DNA of 64,000 bases from Azohydromonas caseinilytica. GTDB lineage: Bacteria; Pseudomonadota; Gammaproteobacteria; Burkholderiales; Burkholderiaceae_C. Under the pieces are notes generated by a model that ran no database searches, had not been told where the DNA came from, and saw nothing but the letters and a program-made list of their open reading frames with translations. The number at the start of each line of letters is the position of its first letter. The first letter of the stretch is position 1. This document shows, one piece after another, positions 10,568 through 18,161 of the stretch. The position numbers and the translations under genes are program-made. Where the stretch lies: NCBI RefSeq assembly GCF_012927045.1, contig NZ_JABBFW010000008.1, forward strand, positions 243,446 to 307,445, given 5' to 3'.

Positions 10568-12252
10568 CGCGGCGCTCCCGCCGGCGCGGCCGCACCGGCC
10601 TGCGGCTCCGGCCCGTCGGACGCGACCCCGCCCGGTGCCGCACCCTGGTTCTCGGCATCCTCCGGCGTCGTGGAACCCGGGGCCGTGCCGGCTGCCAACG
10701 GCGTGGCCGGCTCCTCGACCGGCGGCGGCGGCGCCAGCGGCAACTCGCATTCGAAGCTGGTGCCGCCGCTGGCGCGCGGGCGCAGCCGCAGCTCGCCGCC
10801 ATGGGCCCGGGCGATGGCGCGGCACACGGCTAGGCCCACGCCGGCACCGCGCCGGGCGCGTCCGCCGCCGGCGCTGGCCGGCCGGGGCTCGCCGCGCTGG
10901 AACACCTCGAACACCTTCTCGCGCCAGGCCGGCGCGATGCCCGGGCCGCGGTCGCGCACCGCGAACACCAGGCTGCCGCCCCGCCGCTGCGCCGTCACTT
11001 CCACCGGCGCGGGCGCGTCGCTGTACTTCAGGGCGTTGTCCACCAGGTTCTCCAGCAGCTGCGCCAGCAGCAGCGCGTCGCAGCGCAGCAGCGGCAGCCC
11101 GGGCGCAAGCCAGGCCCGCACGCGCCGCGCGGGGTCGCGGGCGCGCACACGGCGCAGCACCGTGCCCACGATCTCCTCGGCCGATTCCCAATCCAGCTGC
11201 AACTGCACGCCCGGGGCATCCAGCCGCGCCAGCTGCAGCGTGTTGTCGGTGAGGCGGCTGAGCTGGGTGGCCTCGTCCAGGATGGTCTGCGCCAGGCGCC
11301 GGCGCTGCTCGGGTCCGAGCCGCTCGCCCTGGTCGCGCAGCGAGGAGGCCGCGCCCATGACGGTGGCCAGCGGCGTGCGGTAGTCGTGCGAGATGGCGGC
11401 CAGCAGCGCGTTGCGCACGCCCTGCGCCTGGGCCTGCTCGCGCGCGGCCTCGGCCGCGCGCTGGGCGTGGCCGCGCTGCAGCGACAGCCCGGCCTGGTCG
11501 CACAGCGCCTGCGCCTGCAGCCGCAGCGCCTCGTCGGCCTGCGGCAGCGCGTCCAGCCGCACCACCGCGGCGCCGAACGCCGCCTGCCGGCCGCGCAGCG
11601 GCAGGTACCACTGCCGCAGCTCCGAGTGGCGCCCCGTGCCCGGACCGAAGGCGCGCGCCTGCCGCAGGCAGTGCCACAGGCCGCCGAGCTCGTCGGCGCT
11701 GGGTTCGCCCAGCAGCAGCACGGCGGCCGGGTCGTCCTGCGGCGGCAGCGCGTCGCGCAGCACCATCAGCAGCGGGGCCGTGCCCAGCTGCTGTGCCAGC
11801 GCCTGGCGCAGCAGCTCGGCCTGCGGCGCGGGCGCGTCGGCATCGCGCAGCGCCTCGCCGAAGCGGCGCAGCAGCTCCGCCTGGGCGGCGTGGTGGCGGG
11901 CGCTCTCAGCGAGGCGGCGCTGGCGTGCCACCAGCACGGCCACCAGCAGGCTGACCACCAGCATCACTGCCAGCAGCAGCGCGTCCTGGCGCAGGTCCAC
12001 GGTGAAGGTGTGGCGCGGCGGCACGAAGGCCCAGTTGAAGCCCACCACCGCCAACAGCGTCAGCAGCAGGGACGGCAGCGCGGGCAGCCACAGCGCGGCC
12101 AGCGCCGAGGCCAGCACCGGCAGCATGGCGAGATTGGCCAGGTCCACCCGGCCGTCCAGCGCCAGCAGGGCGGCCCAGGCGCCCGCCCACACGGCCAGGG
12201 CCGGAATCCAGCGCAGGGCCGCGTGGCGCAGTGTGGGGGCGGCGTGTTCCAT
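10564..12252 (-). CDS. KdpD-like sensor histidine kinase lacking the N-terminal KdpD/Usp region
   Basis: 562 aa against about 900 for full KdpD. It begins directly with the four-helix DUF4118-type membrane domain (about residues 13-110, including VGFNWAFVPPRHTF typical of KdpD), then a GAF-like linker, HisKA with H289 (AAISHDYRTPLATVMG, a KdpD hallmark) and HATPase (LLENLVDNALKYS, DRGPGI). A proline- and alanine-rich tail of about 50 residues follows. The cytoplasmic N-terminal domain that in E. coli responds to K+ and PtsN is missing. Start chosen at MEHAAP. It is divergent from an MFS gene. Confidence 0.85.
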   Translation of the reverse strand: MEHAAPTLRHAALRWIPALAVWAGAWAALLALDGRVDLANLAMLPVLASALAALWLPALPSLLLTLLAVVGFNWAFVPPRHTFTVDLRQDALLLAVMLVVSLLVAVLVARQRRLAESARHHAAQAELLRRFGEALRDADAPAPQAELLRQALAQQLGTAPLLMVLRDALPPQDDPAAVLLLGEPSADELGGLWHCLRQARAFGPGTGRHSELRQWYLPLRGRQAAFGAAVVRLDALPQADEALRLQAQALCDQAGLSLQRGHAQRAAEAAREQAQAQGVRNALLAAISHDYRTPLATVMGAASSLRDQGERLGPEQRRRLAQTILDEATQLSRLTDNTLQLARLDAPGVQLQLDWESAEEIVGTVLRRVRARDPARRVRAWLAPGLPLLRCDALLLAQLLENLVDNALKYSDAPAPVEVTAQRRGGSLVFAVRDRGPGIAPAWREKVFEVFQRGEPRPASAGGGRARRGAGVGLAVCRAIARAHGGELRLRPRASGGTSFECELPLAPPPPVEEPATPLAAGTAPGSTTPEDAENQGAAPGGVASDGPEPQAGAAAPAGAPR

Positions 12253-12277
12253 GGCACTTAACGTAGCAGCCGCGGCG

Positions 12278-12294
12278 TCAGGAAGGCATAAGGA
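12278..12294 (-). promoter_or_regulatory. Repeated 17-bp motif upstream of the kdpD-like gene
   Basis: On the coding strand it reads TCCTTATGCCTTCCTGA, one base different from the copy upstream of kup (9828-9844) and at the same distance (26 versus 25 bases) from the start codon. Probable autoregulatory site of the KdpE-like regulator. Confidence 0.55.
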
Positions 12295-12407
12295 GCCGCG
12301 CTGGCCCGGGCGCGGCCAGCGCCCGCCGGCGCGCCAGGCCCGACACTTGCCGCCCCGAGGCCTCGCGCCCCGTCCCGGCAGCCTCACTCACTTCTCCAGT
12401 CCCGTTC

Positions 12408-13571
12408 ATGCCCTTGTCCCTCGATCGGCCCGTGTGGGCCGTGCGCCTGCAGTTCTTCGTCAGCGGTTTTCTCTTTGCCACCTGGGGCGTGCACGTGCCC
12501 ACCGTGCGCGGCCACTACGGCCTGAACGAGCAGGCATTGGCGCTCACCATGCTCGCCGCCGGCATCGGCGCGTTGTGCGGCCTGGCCTTCGCCGGGCGCT
12601 GGGTCGGCCGCTGGGGGCCGCAGCGGGTGGCGCTGCTCACGGGCATGGGGGCGGCGCTGTCGCTGACGGCGCTGCTGGCCAGCCAGGTCTGGCCGCTGCT
12701 GCTGGCGACGATGTGGGTCTTCGGCGCCGTCGGCAGCATCTACGACGTGGCCATGAATGCCGGCGGGTCGGCGCTGGAGCGCGTCAGCGGGCGCCGGCTG
12801 ATGAGCCGCTTCCACGCCCTCTTCAGCTTCGGCGGCATGGCCGGCGCGGCCTTCGGCAGCGCGCTGCTGAAGCTGGAGGTGGCGCCGGTGCTGCACCTGG
12901 CGCTGGTGGGCGCGGCCTCCGTGGCGGCCGTGCTCTGGGCGACGCGGCCGGTGCTGCCCGCGGCAGCGGAGGAGCCCCCGGCCTCGGGCAGCCACGGCCG
13001 CCCGCGCGGCGTGCTGTGGGTGCTGGGCGTCCTGGCGGCGATCGGGCTGGTGGCCGAGGGCGCGATGTACGACTGGAGCGTGCTGTACATGCAGCGCGAG
13101 CTGGGCAGCGCGCCGGCGCTGTCGGCGCTGGCCTATGCCAGCTTCTCGGTGGCGATGGGCCTGGCGCGGCTGGTGGGCGACGCGGCCCGGGCGCGCTGGC
13201 CGGCGCACCAGCTCATGACCGCCAGCGCGCTGCTGGCCGCCGCCGGCATGGCGGCGGCGCTGCTGGGCCGGCACCCGGCGCTGGCACTGCTGTGCTTCGC
13301 GCTGGTCGGCCTGGGGCTGGCCAATGTCATTCCCGTGCTCTTCGCCGCCGCCTCGCGGCTGCCGGGCGTGCCGGCGGCGCAGGGCATCGCGACGGTGTCC
13401 TCGCTGGGCTATCTGGGCTTCATGGGCGGGCCGCCGGTGATCGGCTTCATCGCCCAGCACCGCTCGCTGACGGCCGGGCTGGCCACGGTGGTGGTGTTCT
13501 CGCTGCTGCTGGCGCTGGTGGGCGGCAAGGCGCTGCGCCCGGTGGCGCGGGTCCGTACCTCGCGGGCCTGA
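12408..13571 (+). CDS. MFS transporter (YbjJ-like)
   Basis: 387 aa with twelve hydrophobic segments and the major-facilitator layout. The conserved loop between helices 2 and 3 reads GRWVGRWGPQR, and a YDVAMNAGG motif (about residues 115-123) matches the YbjJ-like subgroup. It acts at the inner membrane; the substrate is unknown. It is a single gene, divergent from the kdpD-like gene over a 155-bp spacer and convergent with hicB, whose stop lies only 8 bp beyond. Confidence 0.85.
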   Translation: MPLSLDRPVWAVRLQFFVSGFLFATWGVHVPTVRGHYGLNEQALALTMLAAGIGALCGLAFAGRWVGRWGPQRVALLTGMGAALSLTALLASQVWPLLLATMWVFGAVGSIYDVAMNAGGSALERVSGRRLMSRFHALFSFGGMAGAAFGSALLKLEVAPVLHLALVGAASVAAVLWATRPVLPAAAEEPPASGSHGRPRGVLWVLGVLAAIGLVAEGAMYDWSVLYMQRELGSAPALSALAYASFSVAMGLARLVGDAARARWPAHQLMTASALLAAAGMAAALLGRHPALALLCFALVGLGLANVIPVLFAAASRLPGVPAAQGIATVSSLGYLGFMGGPPVIGFIAQHRSLTAGLATVVVFSLLLALVGGKALRPVARVRTSRA

Positions 13572-13579
13572 TGGCGCCG

Positions 13580-13921
13580 CTAGGCCGTGGATGCCTGCGC
13601 TGCGTTCTGCAGCACCTCGGTGGCCCACTGGTTGAGGCTCTTGCCCGCAGCCTGGGCCGCGACCAGGGCCGCGCCGTGCACCTCGGGCGGCACTCGCAGC
13701 AGCAGCCGTCCTGAGGCCGGCTTCTCCGGCTTGATGCCCTGCTCCTCGCAGTCGCGCAGGAAGTCGTCAACCGCGGCTTCGAACTCGGCGCGCAACCGGG
13801 CCACGTTGTCAGCGTGGAAGCTGATGATCGTGCGCAGGCCCAGAACGCGTCCGACGAAGATGTCGTCGCGCTCGTCGAAGTCGATCCGCGCCGTGTATCC
13901 CTTGTGGGTCATGGTGTTCAT
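13580..13921 (-). CDS. hicB: HicB-family antitoxin
   Basis: 113 aa. The N-terminal half (KGYTARIDFDERDDIFVGRVLGL) is the HicB degraded-RNaseH fold; the C-terminal part (GRLLLRVPPEVHGAALVAA ... SLNQWATEVL) is a ribbon-helix-helix DNA-binding domain, so it can both neutralise the toxin and repress the operon. The start at 13921 overlaps the hicA stop as ATGA, giving toxin-first order. The pair lies with other accessory genes. Confidence 0.88.
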   Translation of the reverse strand: MNTMTHKGYTARIDFDERDDIFVGRVLGLRTIISFHADNVARLRAEFEAAVDDFLRDCEEQGIKPEKPASGRLLLRVPPEVHGAALVAAQAAGKSLNQWATEVLQNAAQASTA

Positions 13922-14172
13922 GGCTTGATTCCGGCTCTCTCCAGCAATTCCCGGGCTTCCTCGACTTGGTAGCGCTTGGCCTCCTTGCCCGGATGCGGCC
14001 GGTGGCAGCGCCACTGCTCGCCCTTGAGCTCGATCTTCACGCGCGAGCCCTCCCGCTCCGTGACCGTTCCGCCGAGCGCGATGACCAGCGCCTCGATGTC
14101 CGCAAAGACGATGGAAGGAGATGTGGGTTTCGCAAAGACGGCAGCAAGGGTCTTGCGGTGCTTTGCGTTCAT
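13918..14172 (-). CDS. hicA: HicA-family mRNA interferase toxin
   Basis: 84 aa with the double-stranded RNA-binding-like HicA fold: IVFADIEALVIALGGTVTEREGSRVKIEL followed by WRCHRPHPGKEAKRYQVEEARELLERAGI. The HRPHPGKE segment carries the conserved catalytic histidine region. HicA cuts mRNA until bound by HicB. It is the first gene of the pair, with a perfect inverted repeat 56-73 bases upstream of its start. Confidence 0.88.
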   Translation of the reverse strand: MNAKHRKTLAAVFAKPTSPSIVFADIEALVIALGGTVTEREGSRVKIELKGEQWRCHRPHPGKEAKRYQVEEARELLERAGIKP

Positions 14173-14227
14173 TCGCGGAATGCTAGCAAGAAGTGATATC
14201 AGGAGCGGGCATCAGGTCCGTTGGGAT

Positions 14228-14245
14228 CGTTCCCAACTGGGAACG
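14228..14245. promoter_or_regulatory. Perfect inverted repeat upstream of hicA (candidate HicB operator)
   Basis: CGTTCCCA-AC-TGGGAACG: 8-bp arms with a 2-bp centre, lying between hicA (leftward) and the possible peptidase gene (rightward). Its symmetry suits a dimeric ribbon-helix-helix repressor such as HicB. The assignment is inference from position. Confidence 0.5.
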
Positions 14246-14316
14246 CCACGAGATTGGCGCTGGCCGGGCCGGCGGGTTCAATGCGCCAACCTCAATGCCC
14301 CGTGCCGGAGCCCGCC

Positions 14317-15321
14317 ATGTCCTCCCCGATCTCGACCTCCAGCAGCGCCCTCTCCCTCGGCGCCTGCCCCGCCAACGGCCAGTCCCACCATGCGCCCGGC
14401 GAGGACGTGCGCGTCACGCGCGCCGACGGCCTGGCCGGGCTGCTGGGGCTGGTCCAGGTCGAGGTCAACGGCCAGACCCGCACCATGACCCAGGCCGAGC
14501 TGGAAGCCTTCCAGCGCGACCAGTGCGACCAGCCCGGCGGCGACGCCCGGGTGCTGCGCTCCGACAACCACCGCGAGCTGCTGCGCCAGTCCTTCGAGAG
14601 CGTGTTCCAGCGTTGCCCGACCGAGGGGGCGCTGGACCGTGCCGGTGCGGCGCTGGCGCGCCCCGACGGCCTGGAGGCGCTGCCGGGCGGCCCCGACCCG
14701 AAGCTCAAGCAGGACTACGACAGCCGCCTCGCCGCCCAGGGCCGCACCACGGTCCAGCTCGACGGCTTCAAGCCGCCGGGTTGGGAGGCGTCCGGCGGCA
14801 ACCCGGCCGCCTGCTTCAAGCTCGCCAGCGCCGGGGCGCAGCAGACGGCGCATGCCGGCGAAAGCGTCGTCAAGGGAGGCGGCGTGATGCTCTACGAGAG
14901 CACGGCCCGCCGCATCCAGACCGACGCCACCGCCAGCCGGCTGGCGCTGGACCAGATCAAGGCCCACATCGACTCCGGCCGCGCCGTGGTCGCTGGCGTG
15001 AACGAGCCGTCCAACGGCACGGTGGTCAATCCGCACAGCCAGCCGGTGACGGACCACTTCGTGGCCGTCTACGGCTACGAGATGGACGCGGCCGGCAAGG
15101 TCACCGCGCTGCTGGCCAAGGACAACGCCGTGGCCGGCACGGCGGAGGTGCGCTTCGAGGTCGGCGCCGACGGCGCCATCACCAAGCCGGCCGAGCCCAA
15201 GCGGCGCGAGGAATACCTCAGGCAGGAATACCAGATGTCCGAAGTGCGCTTCCACGACTCCCTGAAATACACCGGGGCGCTGCTGCCGACCAACGACGCG
15301 GGCCAGCGGATGTTTTGGTGA
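14317..15321 (+). CDS. Possible papain/C39-like cysteine peptidase-fold protein, function unknown
   Basis: 334 aa, cytoplasmic-looking N-terminus rich in serine. The second half has the order expected of a papain-like fold: a cysteine in a small-residue helix start (C166, GNPAACFKLAS), a GRAVVAGVNEPS strand, then H247 in TDHFVAVYGYE and D269/N270 in LAKDNA. No family name can be given with confidence. Start chosen at MSSPIS because GGAG lies 6 bases upstream; an ATG at 14281 would add 12 residues. The protein ends TNDAGQRMFW. It could be a self-contained effector or peptidase; its location beside hicAB suggests accessory DNA. Confidence 0.55.
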   Translation: MSSPISTSSSALSLGACPANGQSHHAPGEDVRVTRADGLAGLLGLVQVEVNGQTRTMTQAELEAFQRDQCDQPGGDARVLRSDNHRELLRQSFESVFQRCPTEGALDRAGAALARPDGLEALPGGPDPKLKQDYDSRLAAQGRTTVQLDGFKPPGWEASGGNPAACFKLASAGAQQTAHAGESVVKGGGVMLYESTARRIQTDATASRLALDQIKAHIDSGRAVVAGVNEPSNGTVVNPHSQPVTDHFVAVYGYEMDAAGKVTALLAKDNAVAGTAEVRFEVGADGAITKPAEPKRREEYLRQEYQMSEVRFHDSLKYTGALLPTNDAGQRMFW

Positions 15322-15413
15322 ATCGATTCGCGGGAAATGGACGGGGCCGTAGCCTCATTTCGTGCCGGCAAATACAGGCAGGCATCGCTAGATTGAGGCG
15401 CTCATTTCCCTGC

Positions 15414-15965
15414 ATGACAGCAACCCGTCCCATGCTCCGCACCGCCCGCTCCACCGACGCCGCCGCCATTGCGGCCTTGCATGCCGCCAGCTGGCGCTTC
15501 GCTTACCGGGCCGCGCTCAGTGAGGAATATCTGGCGGGCGATATCGTCGAAGACCGAATTCACCTCTGGCAACAGCGCCTGGACCAGCCGGCTGCGGAGC
15601 AATGCGTCGTGGTAGCCGGCAACGAAAGCCTGAAAGGCTTCGCGTGCCTGTATTTGAATGACGATCCCGAGTGGGGCTCGCTCCTCGACAATATTCATGT
15701 GAGAGAAACCTCGCTGCGGGAAAGCATCGGCACGGCCCTGCTGTTGGAGGTGGCCCGCCGTGCGGCGGAGCTAGCGCCGAAGGCCGGTCTTTATTTGTGG
15801 GTGCTGCAATCGAACTTGCGGGCCCGGCGCTTTTATGAATTCCATGGCGCCGCCAATGTGGGCGAGGATGTGTGGAACGCGCCGGGCGGCACCTTCGTGC
15901 CGCGTTTTCGGTATGCGTGGCCGGCGGGTCGGCTGCCTTTGAAGGCCGATAGCCGACTCGCATGA
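15414..15965 (+). CDS. GNAT-family N-acetyltransferase
   Basis: 183 aa. The order of elements is that of GNAT enzymes: DAAAIAALHAASWRFAYRAAL at the N-terminus, strands with WGSLLDNIHVRE (beta-4), the acetyl-CoA loop region RESIGTALLLEVARR, and LWVLQSNLRARRFYEFHGA, the typical C-terminal NxxARRFYExxG motif. Substrate unknown. The ATG at 15414 is used; an ATG at 15432 (MLRTARSTDA) is also plausible. It follows the possible peptidase gene by about 90 bases. Confidence 0.88.
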   Translation: MTATRPMLRTARSTDAAAIAALHAASWRFAYRAALSEEYLAGDIVEDRIHLWQQRLDQPAAEQCVVVAGNESLKGFACLYLNDDPEWGSLLDNIHVRETSLRESIGTALLLEVARRAAELAPKAGLYLWVLQSNLRARRFYEFHGAANVGEDVWNAPGGTFVPRFRYAWPAGRLPLKADSRLA

Positions 15966-16021
15966 CGAACCGCCTTAGGCAGTGACGTCATTCAGGCGCC
16001 GGCGCTTCTATGTGAATTTCC

Positions 16022-16399
16022 TCAAAGCCTGCTGCTCTGGCACCCCGTGCTGGAACATTCACGCAGGCGGCTTTGCAGGAATTCAGCCCTGGAAATGGTC
16101 TCGCGCGTGGCGCATTCCAGGTTCACGAAGAATTCGTGGCCCTCGTGACGCGAGCATTGGCTGTTACGGTTTCTCATCCAGGCGATCTGGCCCCGCTTCA
16201 ATTTCGCCTTGCCCTCGGCATCCAGCTGCCCGGCGAGCTGGCCGTATTTCTCGTTCAACTCCCGGTCGGCTTCGTTGTAGACCTTGTTCAGGCAATACAG
16301 GCCGTCGAAGTCGTTGACGGGCTTGTCGCAGTTGGAGGCGGCCAGACAGCCGGCGCTGAAAAGGGCGCCGAGGAACGAGGTGAAAAGCGGTTTCTTCAT
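16022..16399 (-). CDS. LprI-like (DUF1311) periplasmic protein
   Basis: 125 aa. The N-terminus is a signal peptide (MKKPLFTSFLGALFSAGCLAAS). The mature part has the lysozyme-inhibitor LprI N-terminal-type pattern: C-x-n-YCLNKVYNEADRELNEKYGQL followed by KRGQIAWMRNRNSQC. This family folds as a small helical cysteine-bridged domain in the periplasm; only some members inhibit lysozyme. No clear ribosome site precedes the start. It lies downstream of a PEP-CTERM gene on the same strand, about 70 bp apart. Confidence 0.7.
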   Translation of the reverse strand: MKKPLFTSFLGALFSAGCLAASNCDKPVNDFDGLYCLNKVYNEADRELNEKYGQLAGQLDAEGKAKLKRGQIAWMRNRNSQCSRHEGHEFFVNLECATRETISRAEFLQSRLRECSSTGCQSSRL

Positions 16400-16469
16400 G
16401 GCAGTGCAGGCATGCGAGACGGGTTCAGGGAGGCTTCGCCATGTGCGCGAAGCCCGCCCCGGCCTTGCC

Positions 16470-17261
16470 TTACTTGAGGCTGGCAGCCTGTGGCCTCCTC
16501 TGCCGCCTCGACACCCCCAGCGCCAGTACCCCGCCCAGCCCCACCAGCGCCAGCGACGCCGGCTCGGGCACCGGGGCCGGGAAACCGTTGGCGCGGATGG
16601 CGGCAATCTCGGTGGACGTCAGCGCCTGGTCGTAGACGAACACGTTGTCGATCAGCCCGGTGAAGGCTTCGCCGTGGCCGGGGTTGTGGCCGATCTGGAA
16701 GAAGTTGAACGAGGGGCTGAAGTTGGTCGATGTCATGGTCATCACGCCGTCGACGTACAGCGTCACCAAGCGCGCCACCTGGTCGTACACCGCCGCCACG
16801 AAGGTCCAGTCGGTGGTCGAGGGCGTGACGTACGAGCTCAGCACGCCCGTGCCGGTGAAGGCGGACCAGGAATTGAAGCCGCTGCCCCGGGCGTCGATCG
16901 TGATCTCGCGGTCGTAGCCGCCGTTGTCGGCGGACAGGATGGTCTGGTAGCCCCGGGTGCTGGTCGGCTTGACCCAGGCGCCCCAGCTCATCTTCGGCAG
17001 CACCGAGGCGTTCACGTCCAGGTTCACGGACACGGAGCCGCCGCTGAAGCTCGCTGCCCCGCCCTGGTAGCCCGCGGCGCTGTAGTCCGCCCCCGAGGAC
17101 GACACCGTGCCGTCGCGCCCGGCGCCGCTCGTGTCCAGCCCGAGCTGGGCCGCGTCGTTGAACTGGTAGAGGCCGATCAGCCCGGCCTGCGCCGCCGTCG
17201 GCGCGCCCAGCAGTGCCGCGGTGGTGGAGGCCGTCGCGGCCAGAGTCAAGAGTTTTTTCAT
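16470..17261 (-). CDS. PEP-CTERM protein with LamG-type domain
   Basis: 263 aa. A signal peptide (MKKLLTLAATASTTAALLG ... AQA) is followed by a concanavalin-like LamG jelly roll (YQFNDAAQLGLDTSG, SWGAWVKP, WTFVAAVYD, VTLYVDGV, GLIDNVFVYDQAL). The C-terminus is VPEPASLALVGLGG ... RRQRR, the PEP-CTERM sorting tail recognised by exosortase. The mature protein is thus expected in the outer envelope or biofilm matrix. No exosortase gene is in the window. Confidence 0.88.
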   Translation of the reverse strand: MKKLLTLAATASTTAALLGAPTAAQAGLIGLYQFNDAAQLGLDTSGAGRDGTVSSSGADYSAAGYQGGAASFSGGSVSVNLDVNASVLPKMSWGAWVKPTSTRGYQTILSADNGGYDREITIDARGSGFNSWSAFTGTGVLSSYVTPSTTDWTFVAAVYDQVARLVTLYVDGVMTMTSTNFSPSFNFFQIGHNPGHGEAFTGLIDNVFVYDQALTSTEIAAIRANGFPAPVPEPASLALVGLGGVLALGVSRRQRRPQAASLK

Positions 17262-17374
17262 GGTTTTGGCTCCCGAGATTCAGGGGCCAAAGCATGGGCC
17301 GGCGTCGCGCGGGAGGGGGCTTGCTCGTAATGCGCTGTTGCCAGCGGGTGCCGGGCGGCTGGGGCGGCGGCGGC

Positions 17375-17734
17375 TCAATGTGCCGGCGCGAATTTCAGCC
17401 CCTGGCCCGCCTGCTCGCTGGCACAGGCCGACAGGGCCTCGAAGAACTCCCGGCCCTCGCGGTCCAGCCAGCGCCCTTCGGCGTGGCGGTAGTGAAAGCC
17501 GCCGCTGCGCGCTGCCATCCACAGCTCCTGCAGCGGCGGCTGGGTGTTGAGCACGATGTGGCTGCTGTTCGGGAACACCAGCTCCAGCAGCCCGCCGCTG
17601 CGGCGGGTGTCGATGTCGATCAGGTCCGCCTCCAGCCACGCGTCCACCGCGGCCTCGACGTTGGAGAGGATGGCGCTGGTGATCCGGCGGTATTCGAGAT
17701 CGGACAGCGGGGTGGTTGTGGCCGCAGTGCTCAT
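17375..17734 (-). CDS. cyaY: CyaY / frataxin-like iron-binding protein
   Basis: 119 aa, the usual frataxin length. It has the acidic first helix (LSDLEYRRITSAILSNVEAAVDAWLEAD), then SGGLLELVFPNSSHIVLNTQPPLQELWMA and GGFHYRHAEGRWLD, the frataxin beta-sheet hallmark (N-Q-P-x-x-x-L-W). CyaY binds iron and modulates cysteine desulfurase in Fe-S assembly. Here it is the last gene of a leftward run starting with fdxN, nifZ-like, nifS and nifT, so it likely serves NifS-driven cluster assembly under nitrogen-fixing conditions (inference). The spacer to the upstream HepT-like gene is 52 bases. Confidence 0.88.
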   Translation of the reverse strand: MSTAATTTPLSDLEYRRITSAILSNVEAAVDAWLEADLIDIDTRRSGGLLELVFPNSSHIVLNTQPPLQELWMAARSGGFHYRHAEGRWLDREGREFFEALSACASEQAGQGLKFAPAH

Positions 17735-17786
17735 GGATCGTTCTCGGTAATCGCGGTGAGGAAGTACGGAGGCGGGAGCACAGGGT

Positions 17787-18143
17787 TCAGTAGCCGACCT
17801 CGAACCACACCGGCTGCCTGCGGCGCAGCTCTTCGAGCAGCGCCATGGTCTGCGGCACCAGCGCGTTGACGGCGTACCAGATCTCCTCGCGCCGGGGCTG
17901 CACGCCGCGGCACAGCTTGTCGTGCAGCGCGGCCCAGCCGTTCCAGTCAACCTGCAGCAGCCGGCTGTGCAGCGCCGGCGTCATGTTGCCCAGGGTGTGG
18001 GCCATGATCAGCAGCTGCGCCTCCACCGCGCGCAGCGTCAGCGTGCTGGCAAACAGCTCGTCCTCGCCCTGCATCTCGCGGGTGAGCTCGCCGATGGAGC
18101 GGCCGGTGTCCATCACGATGTCGTAGAGCGAGCGGTGGTACAT
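17787..18143 (-). CDS. HepT/HEPN-like protein with degenerate active site
   Basis: 118 aa. The helical pattern resembles HepT (DUF86): LYDIVMDTGRSIGEL, then LTLRAVEAQLLIMAHTLGNM (the place of A-x-x-x-L-x-x-IGEA), VDWNGWAALHDKLCRG and EEIWYAVNALVPQTMALLEEL. In active HEPN RNases the loop carries R-x4-6-H; here the corresponding positions are H74 and R79, so RNase activity is unlikely. It is the eighth gene of the nif-type operon, between the SIR2-like gene and cyaY. Recognition rests on pattern only, so it may instead be a distinct helical family. Confidence 0.5.
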   Translation of the reverse strand: MYHRSLYDIVMDTGRSIGELTREMQGEDELFASTLTLRAVEAQLLIMAHTLGNMTPALHSRLLQVDWNGWAALHDKLCRGVQPRREEIWYAVNALVPQTMALLEELRRRQPVWFEVGY

Positions 18144-18161
18144 GGCGGGTCAGGGGGGTGT

